From: Mixophyes australis
Lineage: Eukaryota > Chordata > Amphibia > Anura > Limnodynastidae
NCBI GenBank assembly: GCA_036250195.1
Contig: JAVHZZ010000002.1
Location: 64,074,705 to 64,138,704 of the forward strand
Length of the DNA: 64,000 nt
Direction: 5' to 3'
Part shown: one piece after another, positions 26,236-38,679 of the stretch
Layout: each line of letters starts with the position of its first letter
Position numbering within the stretch: position 1 is the first letter of the stretch
Program-made: the position numbers and the translations under genes
The notes under the pieces: model-generated
What the model was told of the DNA's origin: nothing
Database searches by the model: none
What the model saw: the letters and a program-made list of their open reading frames with translations, nothing else

Positions 26236-29200
26236 TTAGTGTAATATAGTAGGGCATCTATACCATCTGGTCAAGAGTTTATAATGAGTTTCTATTACAG
26301 AGATGCTTAACGAACAAGTGTGTGTATTCGTATATATTTTTTGCCAGGAGGCTGGGGTTACGTGTGGCGCTAAGTCTAGTTCCCATGATCTTACAAATGA
26401 AGGCGGAGCACTGAATTGATCCTCTATTAATAGTTTGTAAAGCTCAGATAATATGTACTGGAGCGGCTTTGGATAGACAAAGGTTTTCATATAGGATTGG
26501 GGGTCTGTTGAGGGATCTAGCTCCTCCAATAGAACTGATGTAATGTATAACTTGATCATATTTCCAATGCTCAGTAGAGGGCAGAGAGAAAGATGCCTGA
26601 AGGTCCATGAAATAACAAGGTCTACCATTCACCACCAGCTGGCCGAGGCCTTTGATTCCTGGCCGAGACCACTTTCTAATGTCAATACCCGATAGACCCG
26701 GCGGAAAGTCTGGATTGAACACAAAGGGTTGATAGGTGAGGGAAAAGCTGAAATGCTTTCTCCAAAACGAATTTTCTTCCAAACCTTTAGGGTTGGACCA
26801 ATGGTTGGGTGCTGGATTCTGGGTATCTTGGACAGCCAAGGTATAACACTTAGCGGAATTGCATTAAAATCATTTTCAATAACCACCCATTGTTTAGAGT
26901 CACCACCTCTGCTCCAATCCACAATCCTGCTAAGATAGACTGCCTGTAAATAACTCTGGAACATCGGTAATTGAGCACCACCTTGATGTTTTCGTCTGTA
27001 TAGGATAGCATGCTTAAATCGGAGTCTCCTACATCCCCAGACAAAGTCGCGTATCATACGCTGGAGACTGTCAAGAAATCTCTGAGGGATTACAATCAGG
27101 AGTGCTTGCATAATGTAGAGAACTTTGGGGAGAACATTCATTTTTATAATATTTATTTTGCCCATCCACAAGAATTTAGAAGATGACCAAATTGGCAGGT
27201 TCCTTTTAATTTTAGATATAAGAGGTGGGAAATTCAGTTGGAATAGTTGGTCTTTAGACCTTGAGATAGATACCCCATGATAACGAATATGTAAAGGCTG
27301 CCATTTAAATGCTGTCTTGAGACCCTTTATCGTTTACTCTGGCGCCGAGATTTTGAGTGCATTCGACTTTATTTTAAAGTTGGAAAGTGTACCAAATTTG
27401 GAAAATTCTAACATCATGTTGGGTAATGATATGATGGGGTTTGTAATGACCGCTAATAGATCATCAGCAAATAAAGCCAACCAATAATTTTCCTTGCCAA
27501 TCTGGAGACCTGTGATGTTTGGGTTAGCTCGAATCGCCCTGGCCAAGGCCTCCATGCATAGGACGAATATCAGTGGGGATTGTGGACAGCCTTGACGGGT
27601 TCCGTTAAAGATGGTGAAGGGGTCAGATAGGGTGCAGTTTGCCCTAACCTTGGCAGTAGGAAATCTATATAAGCCCAGGCCCATATGAAGAAACACCCCC
27701 TTCATGAAACCCCAGTCCACCCTATCGAATGCCTTCTCAGCATCGGTTGATAGGATTGTGGGAAGATTAGCAGCAGAGGCATAGTGTATTAAGGCGACAA
27801 TTTTGGTAGTGTTGTCTTTTGCTTCTCTACCTGGGATGAATCCCACCTGATCATTTGTAACCAATTCAGGGAGAAGATTCTTTAATCTATTAGAAATGAT
27901 GGGTCCTTTCCCTCTTTATGGATAACTGTTATATGCGCCTCTAATGACTGGGGTGAGAATCCTTTCGTGTCTGATACTTCATTGAAAGCATCTAACAGGA
28001 CAGGACTCAGCTTCTCCATGAACGTTTTGTAGTATGAGATGGAGAACCCGTCTGGGCCTGGGCTTTTTCCTAGAGGGGAGGATTTTATAGCATCCTTTAA
28101 TTCCGTTAGGGAGAAGGGAGAGTCCAAAAGATCTTTTGCCTCTTGGGAAATTTTTGGGAAATCGATAGCTCGTAGATACTCTCCTATTACTTTCTCAGTT
28201 AGGGCTTTGTCGCTTTCAGATACTTGAGAGCGGATGTGGTAGAGATTTGCATAATAAAAACGGAAGGCTTCCGCGATGGCCTTGTCTGTGTGCCTCATGG
28301 TACCTCCGGTAACTTGTATGCTGTGTATATAGGAGCGATTTCGTTGGGAACGTAAAGCTCTGGCTAGGAAACGACCCGGCTTATCCCCCCATTGGTAAAA
28401 TTTGTTTCTGCAACACCGCCATGCCTTTTTCATGCGGTCATTTAACAAAGTGTTTAATGTTGACCGTTTATTATGTAATTCCACCAGGGTCTCTGGGGAC
28501 ATAGCGTTCTTATGGTTTGTTTCTAGATTCTTAATGTCCGATAGCAGTGCATTGTGGACCTCCTCCTTCTGCTTCTTAAGATATGAACCTAGCTGGATAC
28601 ACTTCCCCCGAATTACGCATTTGTGGGCTTCCCAGACTGGCAACTTGGACGTCTCCCCATTATCATTAATAGACAAATATTTATCAATCGCGTCATTCAA
28701 TTGTGAATTACAGTATGGATCCTGCAACAGCAACTCATTAAGTCTCCAAGACCACTGCCTGGGGGGGAGAGACCAGCTTAATCATCAAGTATATCGGGGC
28801 GTGGTCCGAATCAGTTATCTGACCTATCCACTAGGTCTAGATGTCTATGGTTTATAAAAAGGTAGTCTATGCGCGAGTAGGAGGAATGGGGGTATGAGAA
28901 GAATGTATAATCTCTATCTGAGGGATGAAATAATCGCCAGGCATCGCCCAGCTGGTGGTCATGAAATTCCCTCCTAACCTTGCGAGCATCTCGAAGAGAT
29001 GTCCTAGGAACTCCTGTAGAGGAGTTAATCTGGGGAAGTAAGGACCAATTCAGATCTCTGCCTAGAGTCACCCCCCCCCCCTCTAATTGGTCCTCAATTT
29101 GTACTAGAATTTTGGCAAAGATCGGGACTTGAGAGGTATTAGGGGCATATATATTAACTAGTGGAGGAGATTTCAGAAAGGCGTCGATGTTTAGCAAATA

Positions 29201-29406
29201 AAATCGCAACCCCCCTAGATTTAGATAGCGGGTAATTGCTGAAAAAACCCATAGGGTAGCATGGGGGCACGACCCTTTTTAAAATTGGTTTCCTGGATAA
29301 ATGCTATGTCCAGCTTGTCTATGTGTAGTGTATGTAAAAAGCGGGAGCGTTTCTGAGGGACATTTAGACCTCTAACATTGGTAGAAATAAATTTCAACTT
29401 ATCCAT
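26236..29406 (-). pseudogene. L1 ORF2 (APE endonuclease-reverse transcriptase), multiply frameshifted
   Basis: The protein nicked target DNA and reverse-transcribed L1 RNA. It starts MDKLKFISTNVRGLNVPQKR at 29406, with IAFIQETN, typical of the L1 endonuclease. A frameshift near 29215 leads to NIYAPN and SRIDYLF (28811-29209). The linker and RT start lie at 27882-28733 with GKSPGPDGF. The RT core at 27334-27864 has DQVGFIPGR, DAEKAFDRVDW, TRQGCPQSPL and the catalytic LFADD. The remaining C-terminal part is in two frames between 27171 and 26236. At least three frameshifts and several stops make it inactive. LGRDLN replaces the usual GGDFN motif of the endonuclease. Confidence 0.85.
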
Positions 29407-30088
29407 TGAAGAAGGAGTCGGCAGCGTTGGTCATATCCGTACCGTCTGGAATATGCAGGGGCGGACCATGGGGCGGAGATTGAATTTTCCAGCTTGTAGG
29501 CACTAAAGGAGCTCCGGGAGGAGGGAGAGAGGGGGAGAGATAGCAAGGAAGGGAGTGAGAGAGGAAAAAGTAAAAAACAGAGTACACAAAAAAGATGAAA
29601 GAGCATTAACAATCGATACTTATAAAACAACATTGTCAATTACCGTCACAAAGACCAGAGGGGACAATATTAACCCCTGGGCAAAACGAACAGGATGGAG
29701 AAACCAAGGGTGTACTGGGGGTATCGGGGCTACCCCAAACAGGGATAAAGTGTTGAACTAGAAATTTTTGATATAAACTGTAAGCGATGTATCAAAATAA
29801 ACCAAAGCAAACTAATGGGGATTTATGGGGAATGGTTCGTAAGTGGTCTCCTCTTGACCGAACCATTCCTTTAATAATAGTAGTAATAACATTGGTATGT
29901 GTAGCATAAAGAGTAAAATTATACCCAGATCCATTACCAGGAATATCTGACAATGAGGTAGCAAGTGGGGACAAAAGTGATTGATACATTTTTGAGCAAA
30001 CTTAACCGCTATCTGTAAGCACAATTTGCATCAAAACATAAACAGTATATATAAGAAAGGAGTATTCAAGGCAAATATAGCCTCTAGG

Positions 30089-31163
30089 TCAAGTCTCGTT
30101 CTGGCCTCCAACCGGATTCCTTGGACCGGCTCTTCTGCTGTTTCTTGAGACCTTATGCCAGCCTTCCCTATTTGATGTGGAAATTGGGAATTGCGTTGTG
30201 ACTGGGTTGTCCCAATCTGGAATCTGTAGTTCAGGAAGATTGAGAGTTTCATAAAAAGTTCCAACATCCGAGTGGTTATGTAGTGTCACCGCTTTCCCTT
30301 CATGGTTGACTTGAATACTCAGCGGGAATCCCCATCGGAACCAAATGGAACGTTATTTACGCTCGTCAGTGAGGGCTTCAGGACCCGTCTTTGTTGTAAA
30401 GTATACCACTACAAGTCCTGGAATATTTGTATTTCATGGCCGTTGAAATCTATGCTTGTCACTCCTCGTGCTTTCCTCAGAATCGCTTCTTTAACCGAGA
30501 AATAGTGTAACCTGCAGATTATGTCGCGTGGATTGTCAGGTGGATCGCTTTTAGGGCGTAGGGCTCTATGTGCCCTGTCGAAGATAATTTGATCGTTTGG
30601 ATCCGCCTCAAGAAGCTCATTGAATATTTTGGTGAGAGCGTCCATGATCCCATGGGGGGGATATCTTCTGGGACACCTCTTATTCTCAGATTGTTGCGAC
30701 GGCCTCTGTTGTCAATGTCGTCCAGTCTTTTGCGGAATTCGCCAAATTGTTGTGTGACCATACTCTGGAAACCATCAATTTGCGAGTCTACCGACTCTGA
30801 GTGGTCTTCTATGGCAACAATTTTTTATGACATCTGAGATAATTCTGACTTAATTGAAGCAATTTGTGATTATAAGGTCTCCAGGATCCGATTCTCAAGA
30901 GCTTGAAAGTCCATTTTAGTTGGAAGTGATTTTAGGTGAGATAGAATTTCCCCTAAGTCTCCCTTCTCTGAGATGGTTATAGAAGATGTACAAGTTGTGG
31001 ATTGTGGTGTAGTTGATAGATCTTGTGCAGGCGACTGTGATGCTGCAGGAGAAGATGATGTAGAAGCGTTTGTAACGAAAAGTTGCTGGAAAGCACCTCG
31101 TGGAGTGGAATCTCTAGTTTTCTTCTATGCTTTTTGTGCTTGAGTTTTCTTGTCTTTCCCCAT
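30089..31163 (-). pseudogene. L1 ORF1 (RNA-binding chaperone), broken
   Basis: An ATG at 31161-31163 opens with MGKDKKTQAQKA, then meets early stops. The conserved core follows: GRRNNLRIRGVPED (trimerisation end and start of the RRM) and FDRAHRAL, then RLHYFSVKEAILRKA. The C-terminal domain shows FRWGFPLSIQ and ends near 30089. This is the usual L1 ORF1 order (coiled coil, RRM, C-terminal domain). Stops and frame changes show that it is not functional. Confidence 0.75.
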
Positions 31164-32240
31164 TTAGCCGAATGCTACACATGTATTGTCATCCTTAGAT
31201 ACAAATGTTGTCTTACAAGAGCAAGCCTGGCCGGGAGACCCCCGAACCCCCTCCCCGGGGAGGGGGGTTGCGTTTATTAGACAGACATATTCAGGGTTAC
31301 ATCAGCATGGATATGCGTGTGGCGATTAACAGTGCCCTGACCTTTCTCTAGTTCATGGTGTGGTAGGAAACCAATTTAGAGAAGGATCTCAGAAACTCTG
31401 GCTGAATTTCCTTTATGAGACACTAGATGGCAGGATTGCACTTAGAAGTATTGCCTTGCAGCCAGTGTGATTATCAGAACTCCACAGTCTAATGTGCCCT
31501 GATAGTGCTTAGTATTTTCTGTGCTGGAGATCAGATCATAAAGACCTTGTGAATGAGAGGTACTCACTTTAAGTTGTTATAATTTCTGTGTGTGATAAGA
31601 TTTGACTTAGCAATTCTTCCACTCAAGGGCTGGAACCTAACCTCAGGCTTTCCTCTAGACTCCTCTCTCCTAATCACCAAACTGTAATGTGACCAGCATC
31701 AAGTGCAGGCAGACTCCTACTCACTTTTTGCCCAGCAGTTTCAAGTGTTTAGGCACCTCTGTGGATCCTTGACAGCGGGTCGAGACCCCATTCAGGCTGT
31801 ACCTAGAGTTCCCAGGGTTAAGGGCTGCCGGAAAAGAAGCAGAGCTATGGTGCACCACACTTCCGGTTTTCTGGCGCTGCCCGTGCGGATGTTCCAATGC
31901 GGCTGTTATCTTCACAGAGCCGAAGCAGAGGGACCTCCAGGACACCTTCCACCCTCTGTGGCACACGAGAAGCCAGCAGGTACCAACTTGCGCCGTCCTC
32001 CTCTAGCGCTTGTCCCGCCAGTCACGATCAGGCAGTGCCGGGTAGGAGTGAGTACCCAAAGCAGGCAGCTGAGACCTGCGAATTGTGCCCAAGGGGTCAT
32101 CGGCGATCCCCACGAGATGTCTCACTTTTATGGGGTATAAATATGCTGCACAACCCTCGCCAACACAGATTGTTGCCTTCAGGCTTACGGAGCTCTCCTC
32201 TCTTGCTGCCGCACGCTATGGCTGCCAAGCCACGCCCCCC

Positions 32241-32603
32241 TCTCTTTTGGTTTTTGAATTATATTTTTTTTTTTTTAAAAACACATGGTATATAGTATAC
32301 TATCACACTTCATATATAAAATATAAGAGACATATATATGTTATTTAGTTGCTATGTATCTCTTTGAGCTTAGCTTCTCCTGCTCAGTTAAGGTGTTTTG
32401 TTCCTAACTGCTGTATATATATAAAAATAACAAATGAATAGAACTGCATTAAAGTATCTGTATTGTGAATGTATAAGGTTCCTTAAGAAAACATGTATCT
32501 GATACATATCAAAAACTCTTTTATATGGCAAAAGTAACGTGTTAAAACACAGTTTTCCAGGTTTGAATCAATTAGCAAACACCAGCCAATTACAAACACA
32601 CCA
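32241..32603. other. AT-rich spacer
   Basis: No feature could be supported apart from a T-run followed by an A-run at 32264-32281. Confidence 0.35.
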
Positions 32604-32782
32604 GGGGGTAAATGTATCAAGCTGAGAGTTTTTTTAGCAGGTTTGAAAAGTGGAGATGTTGCCTATAGCAACCAATCAGATTATAGCTGTCATTTTGTAG
32701 AATGTACTAAATAAATGATAGCTAGAATCTGATGGGTTTTTCAAACCCGCCGGAAAACTCTCAGCTTGATACATTTACTCCC
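32604..32782. mobile_element. Palindromic MITE (gggggtaaatgtatcaagct termini)
   Basis: The left end gggggtaaatgtatcaagct and the right end agcttgatacatttactccc are inverted repeats. The centre carries the same gttgcctatagcaaccaatcag block as the 21450-21624 element, so the two families share an interior. The target duplication is not clear. Confidence 0.7.
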
Positions 32783-32935
32783 AGGACTTTAAAAGGATCA
32801 GAAAAGTGTCCACTCAATATCTTTGAAAAAGTTAGCTCATATGCTAACGAAACACGTTATATTGATATCGTTTTTCAAGTACCTGGAAAAATTTCTGGAG
32901 GAAATAAGGACATTGGACTACCTATTACATCGTTC

Positions 32936-33268
32936 TCGGTAAGCTAAGAGGTTAGCACTTCTGCCTCACAGTGCTGGGTTCATGAGTTCAATTCCCGACC
33001 ATGGCCTTATCTGTGTGGAGTTTGTATGTTCTCCCCGTGTTTGCGTGGGTTTCCTCCGGGTGCTCCGGTTTCCTCTCACACTCCAAAAAACATACTAGTA
33101 GGTTAATTGGCTGCTATCAAAATTGACCCTAGTCTCTCTGTCTGTCTGTGCATGTTAGGGAATTTAGACTGTAAGCTCCTATGGGGCAGGGACTGATGGG
33201 AATGAGTTCTCTGTACAGTGCTGCGGAATTAGTGGCGCTATATAAATAAATGGTGATGATGATGATTA
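32936..33268 (+). mobile_element. V-type SINE: tRNA-like head, V-core, L2-like tail
   Basis: The head aagctaagaggttagcactt resembles a tRNA A-box region, and gttcaattc (32986-32994) fits the RNA polymerase III B-box pattern GTTCRANNC. The core ttctccccgtgtttgcgtgg and gtttcctccgggtgctccgg is the widespread V-core. The tail ctgtaagctcctatggggca and gtggcgctatataaataaat, with (GAT)n at the end, matches L2 3' ends and explains mobilisation by an L2. A reverse copy is at 59605-59915. Confidence 0.85.
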
Positions 33269-35421
33269 TCCTTCAGCTTGGACTAATGATTATTGGAATT
33301 TTGAACTGACTTCAACCATGACTCTAGAGCTTACAACAAGCAGCTGGAAATTTGACATTCAGAAGATAAAAAACACTCTCTCACAGTGCTGATGAGTGTG
33401 TATACACTGGATAATTAATTATTCTTTTCTGCAGTGTTGCCCGGACTTCTAATGTTCCACTTTTATATCTGGCAAGTGGACGTTTTCATCACGATATATC
33501 TGTGATATTAACTAAGAGTGTTATCTCTGCAAGCTCAGTGAATTAATTGACGGATGATATTTAACCCCTTGAATCACTTTTGTCAATAGGAATTTATTCC
33601 ATACACACATTTGGGTAAACATCTCCTCTTTTGGCTATCGTGGAGCATGGAACATATCGTGTCCTAAGTACACATACAGAAATCCTAGAAGAAATTGTTT
33701 TTGAAATATCCCATATTGTGAATATTGCGAAGAAAGTGATATATAGCGTCTTCATCCTAACAATAGGACACTGGAAAAAATCTCTCATGAGAGAATACAT
33801 CTTCACTGTTCAGAAGACTACATCTAGTGGGTGAGATTGCTCCTTTATACAATACTCCAGTTTGTTCAACAGTGGCCAATATTTTTTTTATTTACAACAC
33901 ATGTGTTTTATTAGGTTTTTAATAATGTTTTAAGTGTACTGGCCAGGCACTTTATACAATCTACAAAGAGACATATCATATTGAACCTTTAGAAATTTAT
34001 GATATGTTATATTTTGATGAAGTTATTTTGTAACATATACAATTTGATTTTAATGTTTTAATAAATATATAATATTATCAAGATCTACCATCCTATCAAC
34101 TTATTATTTTTTCTTCTCCCTCTTAGCGCACCCTACCATTTTGTTGTTTCAATTTCCAGGGCAGTGAGCGACAGGTAGTGCAGTATGAGGACAGCAAGTG
34201 TGTGACATGTTAGTGAGCCATGCAGTGGCATACACCAAATGGCTCATGTTTTCCAGCTGTGAAGCGCAACTTGTGAATATCGTGTGCTCCCCAAATTCAG
34301 GTTCCGAGGCAGGAGGAAAGCTTGTGGGCTGCTATAAGGAGAGCTGTGTTATGTTATTCGTTACATACCTCGTTGGCTTTTGGCACATAACACAGATGAT
34401 AGATAGGTGATCACAGCAGAAACCTCAGAGCACTTTTAAATCTCCCGCCCCCAGCTCAGTGCAGTGAATAAATTAACTAAAGTCACTGAGGGGCGGGAAG
34501 TTTAAACGGCCCTGCTACAGCCGCTGTGGCACAACTCAGAGAGATTAAACTTTGAAATGAGAGCACTAATAATACTACAGGGTGCCCCCTCTCAGCCCCA
34601 AAACACTAACCAGCCCCGCTGTGAATAGAAAATATGGCTAATGTCTCCAGCTCAGAAACGAAAATCTCTTAATGAAAAAATATTTGCATTCTCATGTGAA
34701 GCCAGGCTTAGTACACCCAGCACACACCTCTATCTTACATGCGCAACTTTATGAAATCCCCTATCTTTAAAATGGGGCATATTTTACCAAATTGTAAAAA
34801 AACTGTAATTTTGTCAAACTTGCGCCTCCCCGTGTCTCTTCTCTAAAGTCCTATGTCTGGTTCATTAGTAGCATGGAAAAAATCACTTTCCACCTCCGGG
34901 ATAAGGACGATAAGTTTTACCAAATCTGGGCCCCTTGGTTACACCACTGATGTCCCCAATACTTCCCCTCCTGTAGGTTGACTTGTTCGTACCAGATACT
35001 TCTGTTCATAATAATCCTTCAGATAAAGTTACTCCTTCTGAGGTCTGAGACACCGACCTGTATTATCTTACTAGCACAGACGACCCCCCCCCCCCTCCCG
35101 CCCACCCACCCCTTTCCACCCACTGCCCTTTATAATAATAAGGATATTGTCTGTGTCAATACAGTTTTCCAGTTTTGTGCCACATGTTGCTAGGAACAGC
35201 AATTACTAACATGTACTGTGACAGTGATTGCCTTTTTTTGTATCATGTTTCTGCCATCTCTTTGTATGCTGGCTGTCACCCAGGTTGATTGAATAAAATT
35301 TGAGTTATAAAAAAAAAAATGTAGACCCTCAAACACCATGCCCCCCCTCTCACAGATTTCTAATCACAGAATGTCGTTCATTAGATGCAACCTTAATATA
35401 AGGGCACAACTGTGTCTTTTT

Positions 35422-35424
<3 letters not shown>
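33269..35424. other. Unassigned stretch with a small inverted repeat
   Basis: No gene was recognised. 34434-34507 contains inverted arms (tttaaatctcccgcccc against ggggcgggaagtttaaa). 33590-33840 is repeat-like in style but without termini. Short C-runs lie at 35083-35097. Confidence 0.4.

Positions 35425-35486
<62 letters not shown>
35425..35486. repeat. (TA)n microsatellite
   Basis: A pure TA run of about 62 bases. The long frames across it are artefacts. Confidence 0.95.
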
Positions 35487-35488
<2 letters not shown>

Positions 35489-35733
35489 CAGTTGCTGCTA
35501 CTCCAGGGAGTTGTAGATTAGAAACAGCTACGTTAAGGCATACTGTCACTGCCAAGGGACAAGTTCTGTATTACCCTGTGTGCACAAGCGTAGATGTGCC
35601 TAGTACGACACATTGACAGCTGTACTGCAAGGCTGGGTGCTGCTTGCTGCTGCATCCGCAAAACCTCCTGAGAATAATGAGAGGTGAAAGACTACACTAG
35701 TGTTCCCAGTATAGCTTTCAGCACACTACCAAT

Positions 35734-35966
35734 GAGGCACGGGCCGGCAAATCTCAGCCCGGGGGATGCACAGGCGGCCGCATCACATGACACGCGATGT
35801 GGCCACGTGACGCAGCCGCATCGCGTGTCATGTGATGCGGCCGCCGGTAATATTAAGGAAAACCTGCATCCACGGGGGGGAGGGGGGGGCTACCGGCCCG
35901 AACAGGGGAAAGACTGAGCGGCCCGGGGGACTGATGCCCCCTGCCCTCCGGCCCAGCCCGCCCCTG
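35734..35966. mobile_element. hAT-type MITE with a 71-bp internal palindrome
   Basis: A perfect 8-bp target duplication, ctaccaat, flanks the element (35726-35733 and 35967-35974). The right end cagcccgcccctg matches the terminus of the 11899-12027 MITE; the left end gaggcacgggccgg is diverged. Inside, 35774-35844 is a GC-rich palindrome whose arms start and end gcggccgc. Confidence 0.8.
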
Positions 35967-35974
35967 CTACCAAT

Positions 35975-38026
35975 GCTGGATACCTGATGTTTGAGAGACT
36001 AAGCATGTTGCATCTCAATGCAGCTCCAGGTTATAGTGACATAGGGGTGCATCAATACAATTTGCAACATCACATATTTAAACACAGTGAATACAGGATA
36101 AGGGTAAACATGAGTCCCCTTGCTGCTATTTCACACCTGGCAACCGCGGCATTTGACATGTTTCTTTGTCATGTTTCTTTTTTAGTATGCTGTCTTTTAC
36201 ATGCTTACTGCATGCATGTGTCAGAGTTCCTAGGGAAGAATGGCTAGACTAATTCACTTATTAAAAGGCTAAATAGTAATATTTATGAATACAATATAAA
36301 CTCTGCATCTTTGTAACTAAATAAGGTTGCACATAACATGTCCACGCTATTACACAGGTTCAGAAGGGAGCTGTAATTTGTGAATGGCCAAATTTCAGCA
36401 GATGGCCTGACGCAGACCATTTATCCCTGCCTTACTCACCAAATGTTGACATCCTTTCCATAAAAATAAGGTAAAAAAATCTAAAATGAAGTATAATATA
36501 TTCTAGGTGTTACATTTCTAATGTAAAATGTCCCTACAGAGATTAAAGAGACTCTTTATCTATATTCAAAGAAAAGGGAGCAGGGCACAGTTTTATAAAT
36601 TGTGCAAAACTTTTTTTTTTTTTAAAAAAAAAGCTGGATTGTTACGGTTTTAGGATGGTACCAATCAAGCACAGAATTAAAAACAGTACTAGGGCCCTTT
36701 AGACTTGAGTATGATACAGTTAGAGCCTAACTGCCAACATTTTTTTGTCCGCTCCGGAAGATCCCAATGGTGAGGTGAACTGCAACTACAGATGGGGGCG
36801 GGGTGTCGCAAATTGTATCATTTTGGCCCCATTATTACATTGCGGGGATGTGATCAAAATGCAGCGATTTCCCCCATCTTGCCCACTTCACTGCAAATGC
36901 ATCACTTTACTTACAGGTTCCTATGGCCAGGCAGAATTTGTGATGGGGAGAGAACGAAGCCTGCCAGGGAGTGATCCGAAGATCCCTCTCTTGCTCTGCT
37001 CTACCCATAGCCATGGAGATATCTGCTGTGGTCCTATACTAATAAATAGCCTTGTTACTAATCAATGTGATAATCCTCTGTAAATTGAACTTTTTGGGGA
37101 ATTTTAACCTTTTCAGAGGCCCCTAAGTCCCCATTACTGCTTGGAATCCAATCACTCTACCAACTATGTCCTGTACCTTTCCCCTCCAAATTGACCCTCT
37201 TTGAGTCTTATGTATATTAATAATGGTTAAGACTCCTCTGTTGCCTCACAAACCTATATGTTTGCTTCCTAAATTGGCTGTAGCAACCACCCATTAAGGT
37301 AAATCCTGTTTGCATATATTAATCCCTTAGCAACCTGGGCTGTGTTCCATTTGGCTGTTCTACTAATTACTGTTAGATCCAATTTAACATTGGTTCTTTT
37401 AGTGCTGATGACAGGTGAGACCTATTTTGAGTCTCAGCAGGAAAGGTCACATACTTGGGATAACAAAGTAAAAAGATTCTAGGGTAACGTTGCACTGTGT
37501 AAAAGTAACTCTGGGTAGAATTCAGAAAAGGTCTGTTTTTGTGATTCTGCCCAAGTTTACCTATCTGTTGTTCATAAAATAGAAAGATAATTAATCAATA
37601 CACTGACAAATAAAACCACTAACATTTTTGAAACAAACTATAGCATTCACATAGTTGGGCATAGAAATAAATATTTTTTCATACACAGCTAATGCAGCAC
37701 AAAAAGGTGTAAACTACTGGTCATGAAGAGGTCTTAAGCTGTGGTTTATCTCAAAGTATGCCAAGGTCTGTGGGTGCCAAGGTGAACACAAACATTACAA
37801 ACCGGTTGTGCTACTCTTATCAGTAATGTTTATTAGAGTTTTCTAAAGCTTTTATAGACATTCTATAGCCCATGCCATAATCAGTTGAAAATAAAAATGA
37901 CCTTTCACCCCAAATAAATTTGTATAGTTACAAGAATCGAATCTGAAAGTGAATAGCAGCCTACTTGAGTTTCTCATAAGCTGATTGCAGGTAGTTACTG
38001 CAGCGTTGTGTGGTCAGCTCGGTACC
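35975..38026. other. Unassigned stretch, possibly low-repeat host DNA
   Basis: No transposon termini were seen. A T-run and A-run lie at 36610-36634. Frames at 36745-37083 lack any recognised motif. A run of possible acceptors (the last is ctgattgcag at 37981-37990) precedes the ePHD-like exon. Confidence 0.35.
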
Positions 38027-38170
38027 ATGTCTGTACCGATGGTCTGCGCTTTCTGCCCTGTGCTTGAAGCAAACGAGGAAACCGGACAGTGGTTGAAGAC
38101 AATTGACGATAATATAGTTGCTCATTTCAACTGTATGGCGAGATATGGAGGAAAGCATGTTACTGATAAT
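38027..38170 (+). CDS. Exon encoding the N-terminal half of an extended PHD finger (PHF11-like)
   Basis: From ATG at 38027 the frame reads 48 codons (MSVPMVCAFCPVLEANEE at the start, NIVAHFNCMARYGG in the middle) and ends in phase 0 exactly at a consensus donor, AAT|gtaagt (38171-38176). The C-x2-C followed by N-I-x-A-H-x-N-C-M is the opening half of the ePHD (zinc-knuckle) fold found in PHF11, PHF6, G2E3 and PHF7. PHF11 lies on the same chromosome arm as TRIM13 in mammals, which favours, but does not prove, a PHF11-type gene. The frame is open upstream to 37985, so the true start could be earlier. No exon for the second half (C-x2-C, GC, H-x2-C) was seen before 40 kb; it may lie beyond the transposons, or the gene may be a remnant. 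Confidence 0.5.
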
Positions 38171-38679
38171 GTAAGTATATTCACTGAGCAACCATTTCTA
38201 ATTGCACATTTACCTGTTGCTGTAGGCAGGAATACAGTGGCTGTTTATGCTTTAGGTCAATTTACAGCGGTTCTCCGTGCTCTGATAGATAGAGAGGCAT
38301 ATTTATTATTAACCGCTTTATAAACACGATCCATTTCAGTCCTTATCGCAAATATTTCCACTAAGGGCCATAGTACAACATTGACAGAATATAAGTGATA
38401 TGGGGCAGATTTCAGTGATAATTTACCTCAGAAAGTGACAGGATGATATAAAGTAGCAGAGGAAGAGGACATTGCTCAGGAAATGTAGTAAAGGTATATC
38501 AAGAGTAACGGTAGCGCAGGATAAGGGTAAACGGAAAAACAGGAGGCAAATACCTGGAACAGTTCAAAGGTCAAGGGTCGGCAATAGGAGCAAGTGGGAC
38601 TTCACTCTAATGTAGTAAATGTTTATCAAGAGTAACGGTAGCGCAGGATAATGGTAACATGACAGAGAAAACATGCAGA
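38171..38679. other. Putative intron and a 46-bp direct repeat
   Basis: tatcaagagtaacggtagcg with its neighbours (tgtagtaaa before, caggata after) occurs twice, near 38487 and 38621. This suggests a repeat-derived block just before the LTR fragment. Confidence 0.4.

Larger units (their letters stand above)
25486..32240 (-). mobile_element. L1-type LINE, nearly full length, decayed
   Basis: The poly(A) tail appears as a T-run at 25486-25502, next to ctttatttgttcaatgcgag (a polyadenylation signal on the minus strand). ORF2 remnants span 26236-29406, ORF1 remnants 30089-31163, and a GC-rich 5' region reaches about 32240, where the minus strand starts near gaggggggcgtggcttgg. This gives the normal L1 order (5' region, ORF1, ORF2, 3' region, tail) over about 6.75 kb. 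No convincing target-site duplication was found. Confidence 0.85.

Noticed and set aside
32936..33010. tRNA gene
   Set aside because: A-box and B-box-like words are present, but no cloverleaf can be drawn and the sequence continues into a SINE core and L2 tail.
37985..38323. 112-codon frame as a single-exon gene
   Set aside because: Similarity to the ePHD stops at a consensus donor site at 38170, after which the frame continues through intron-like sequence.
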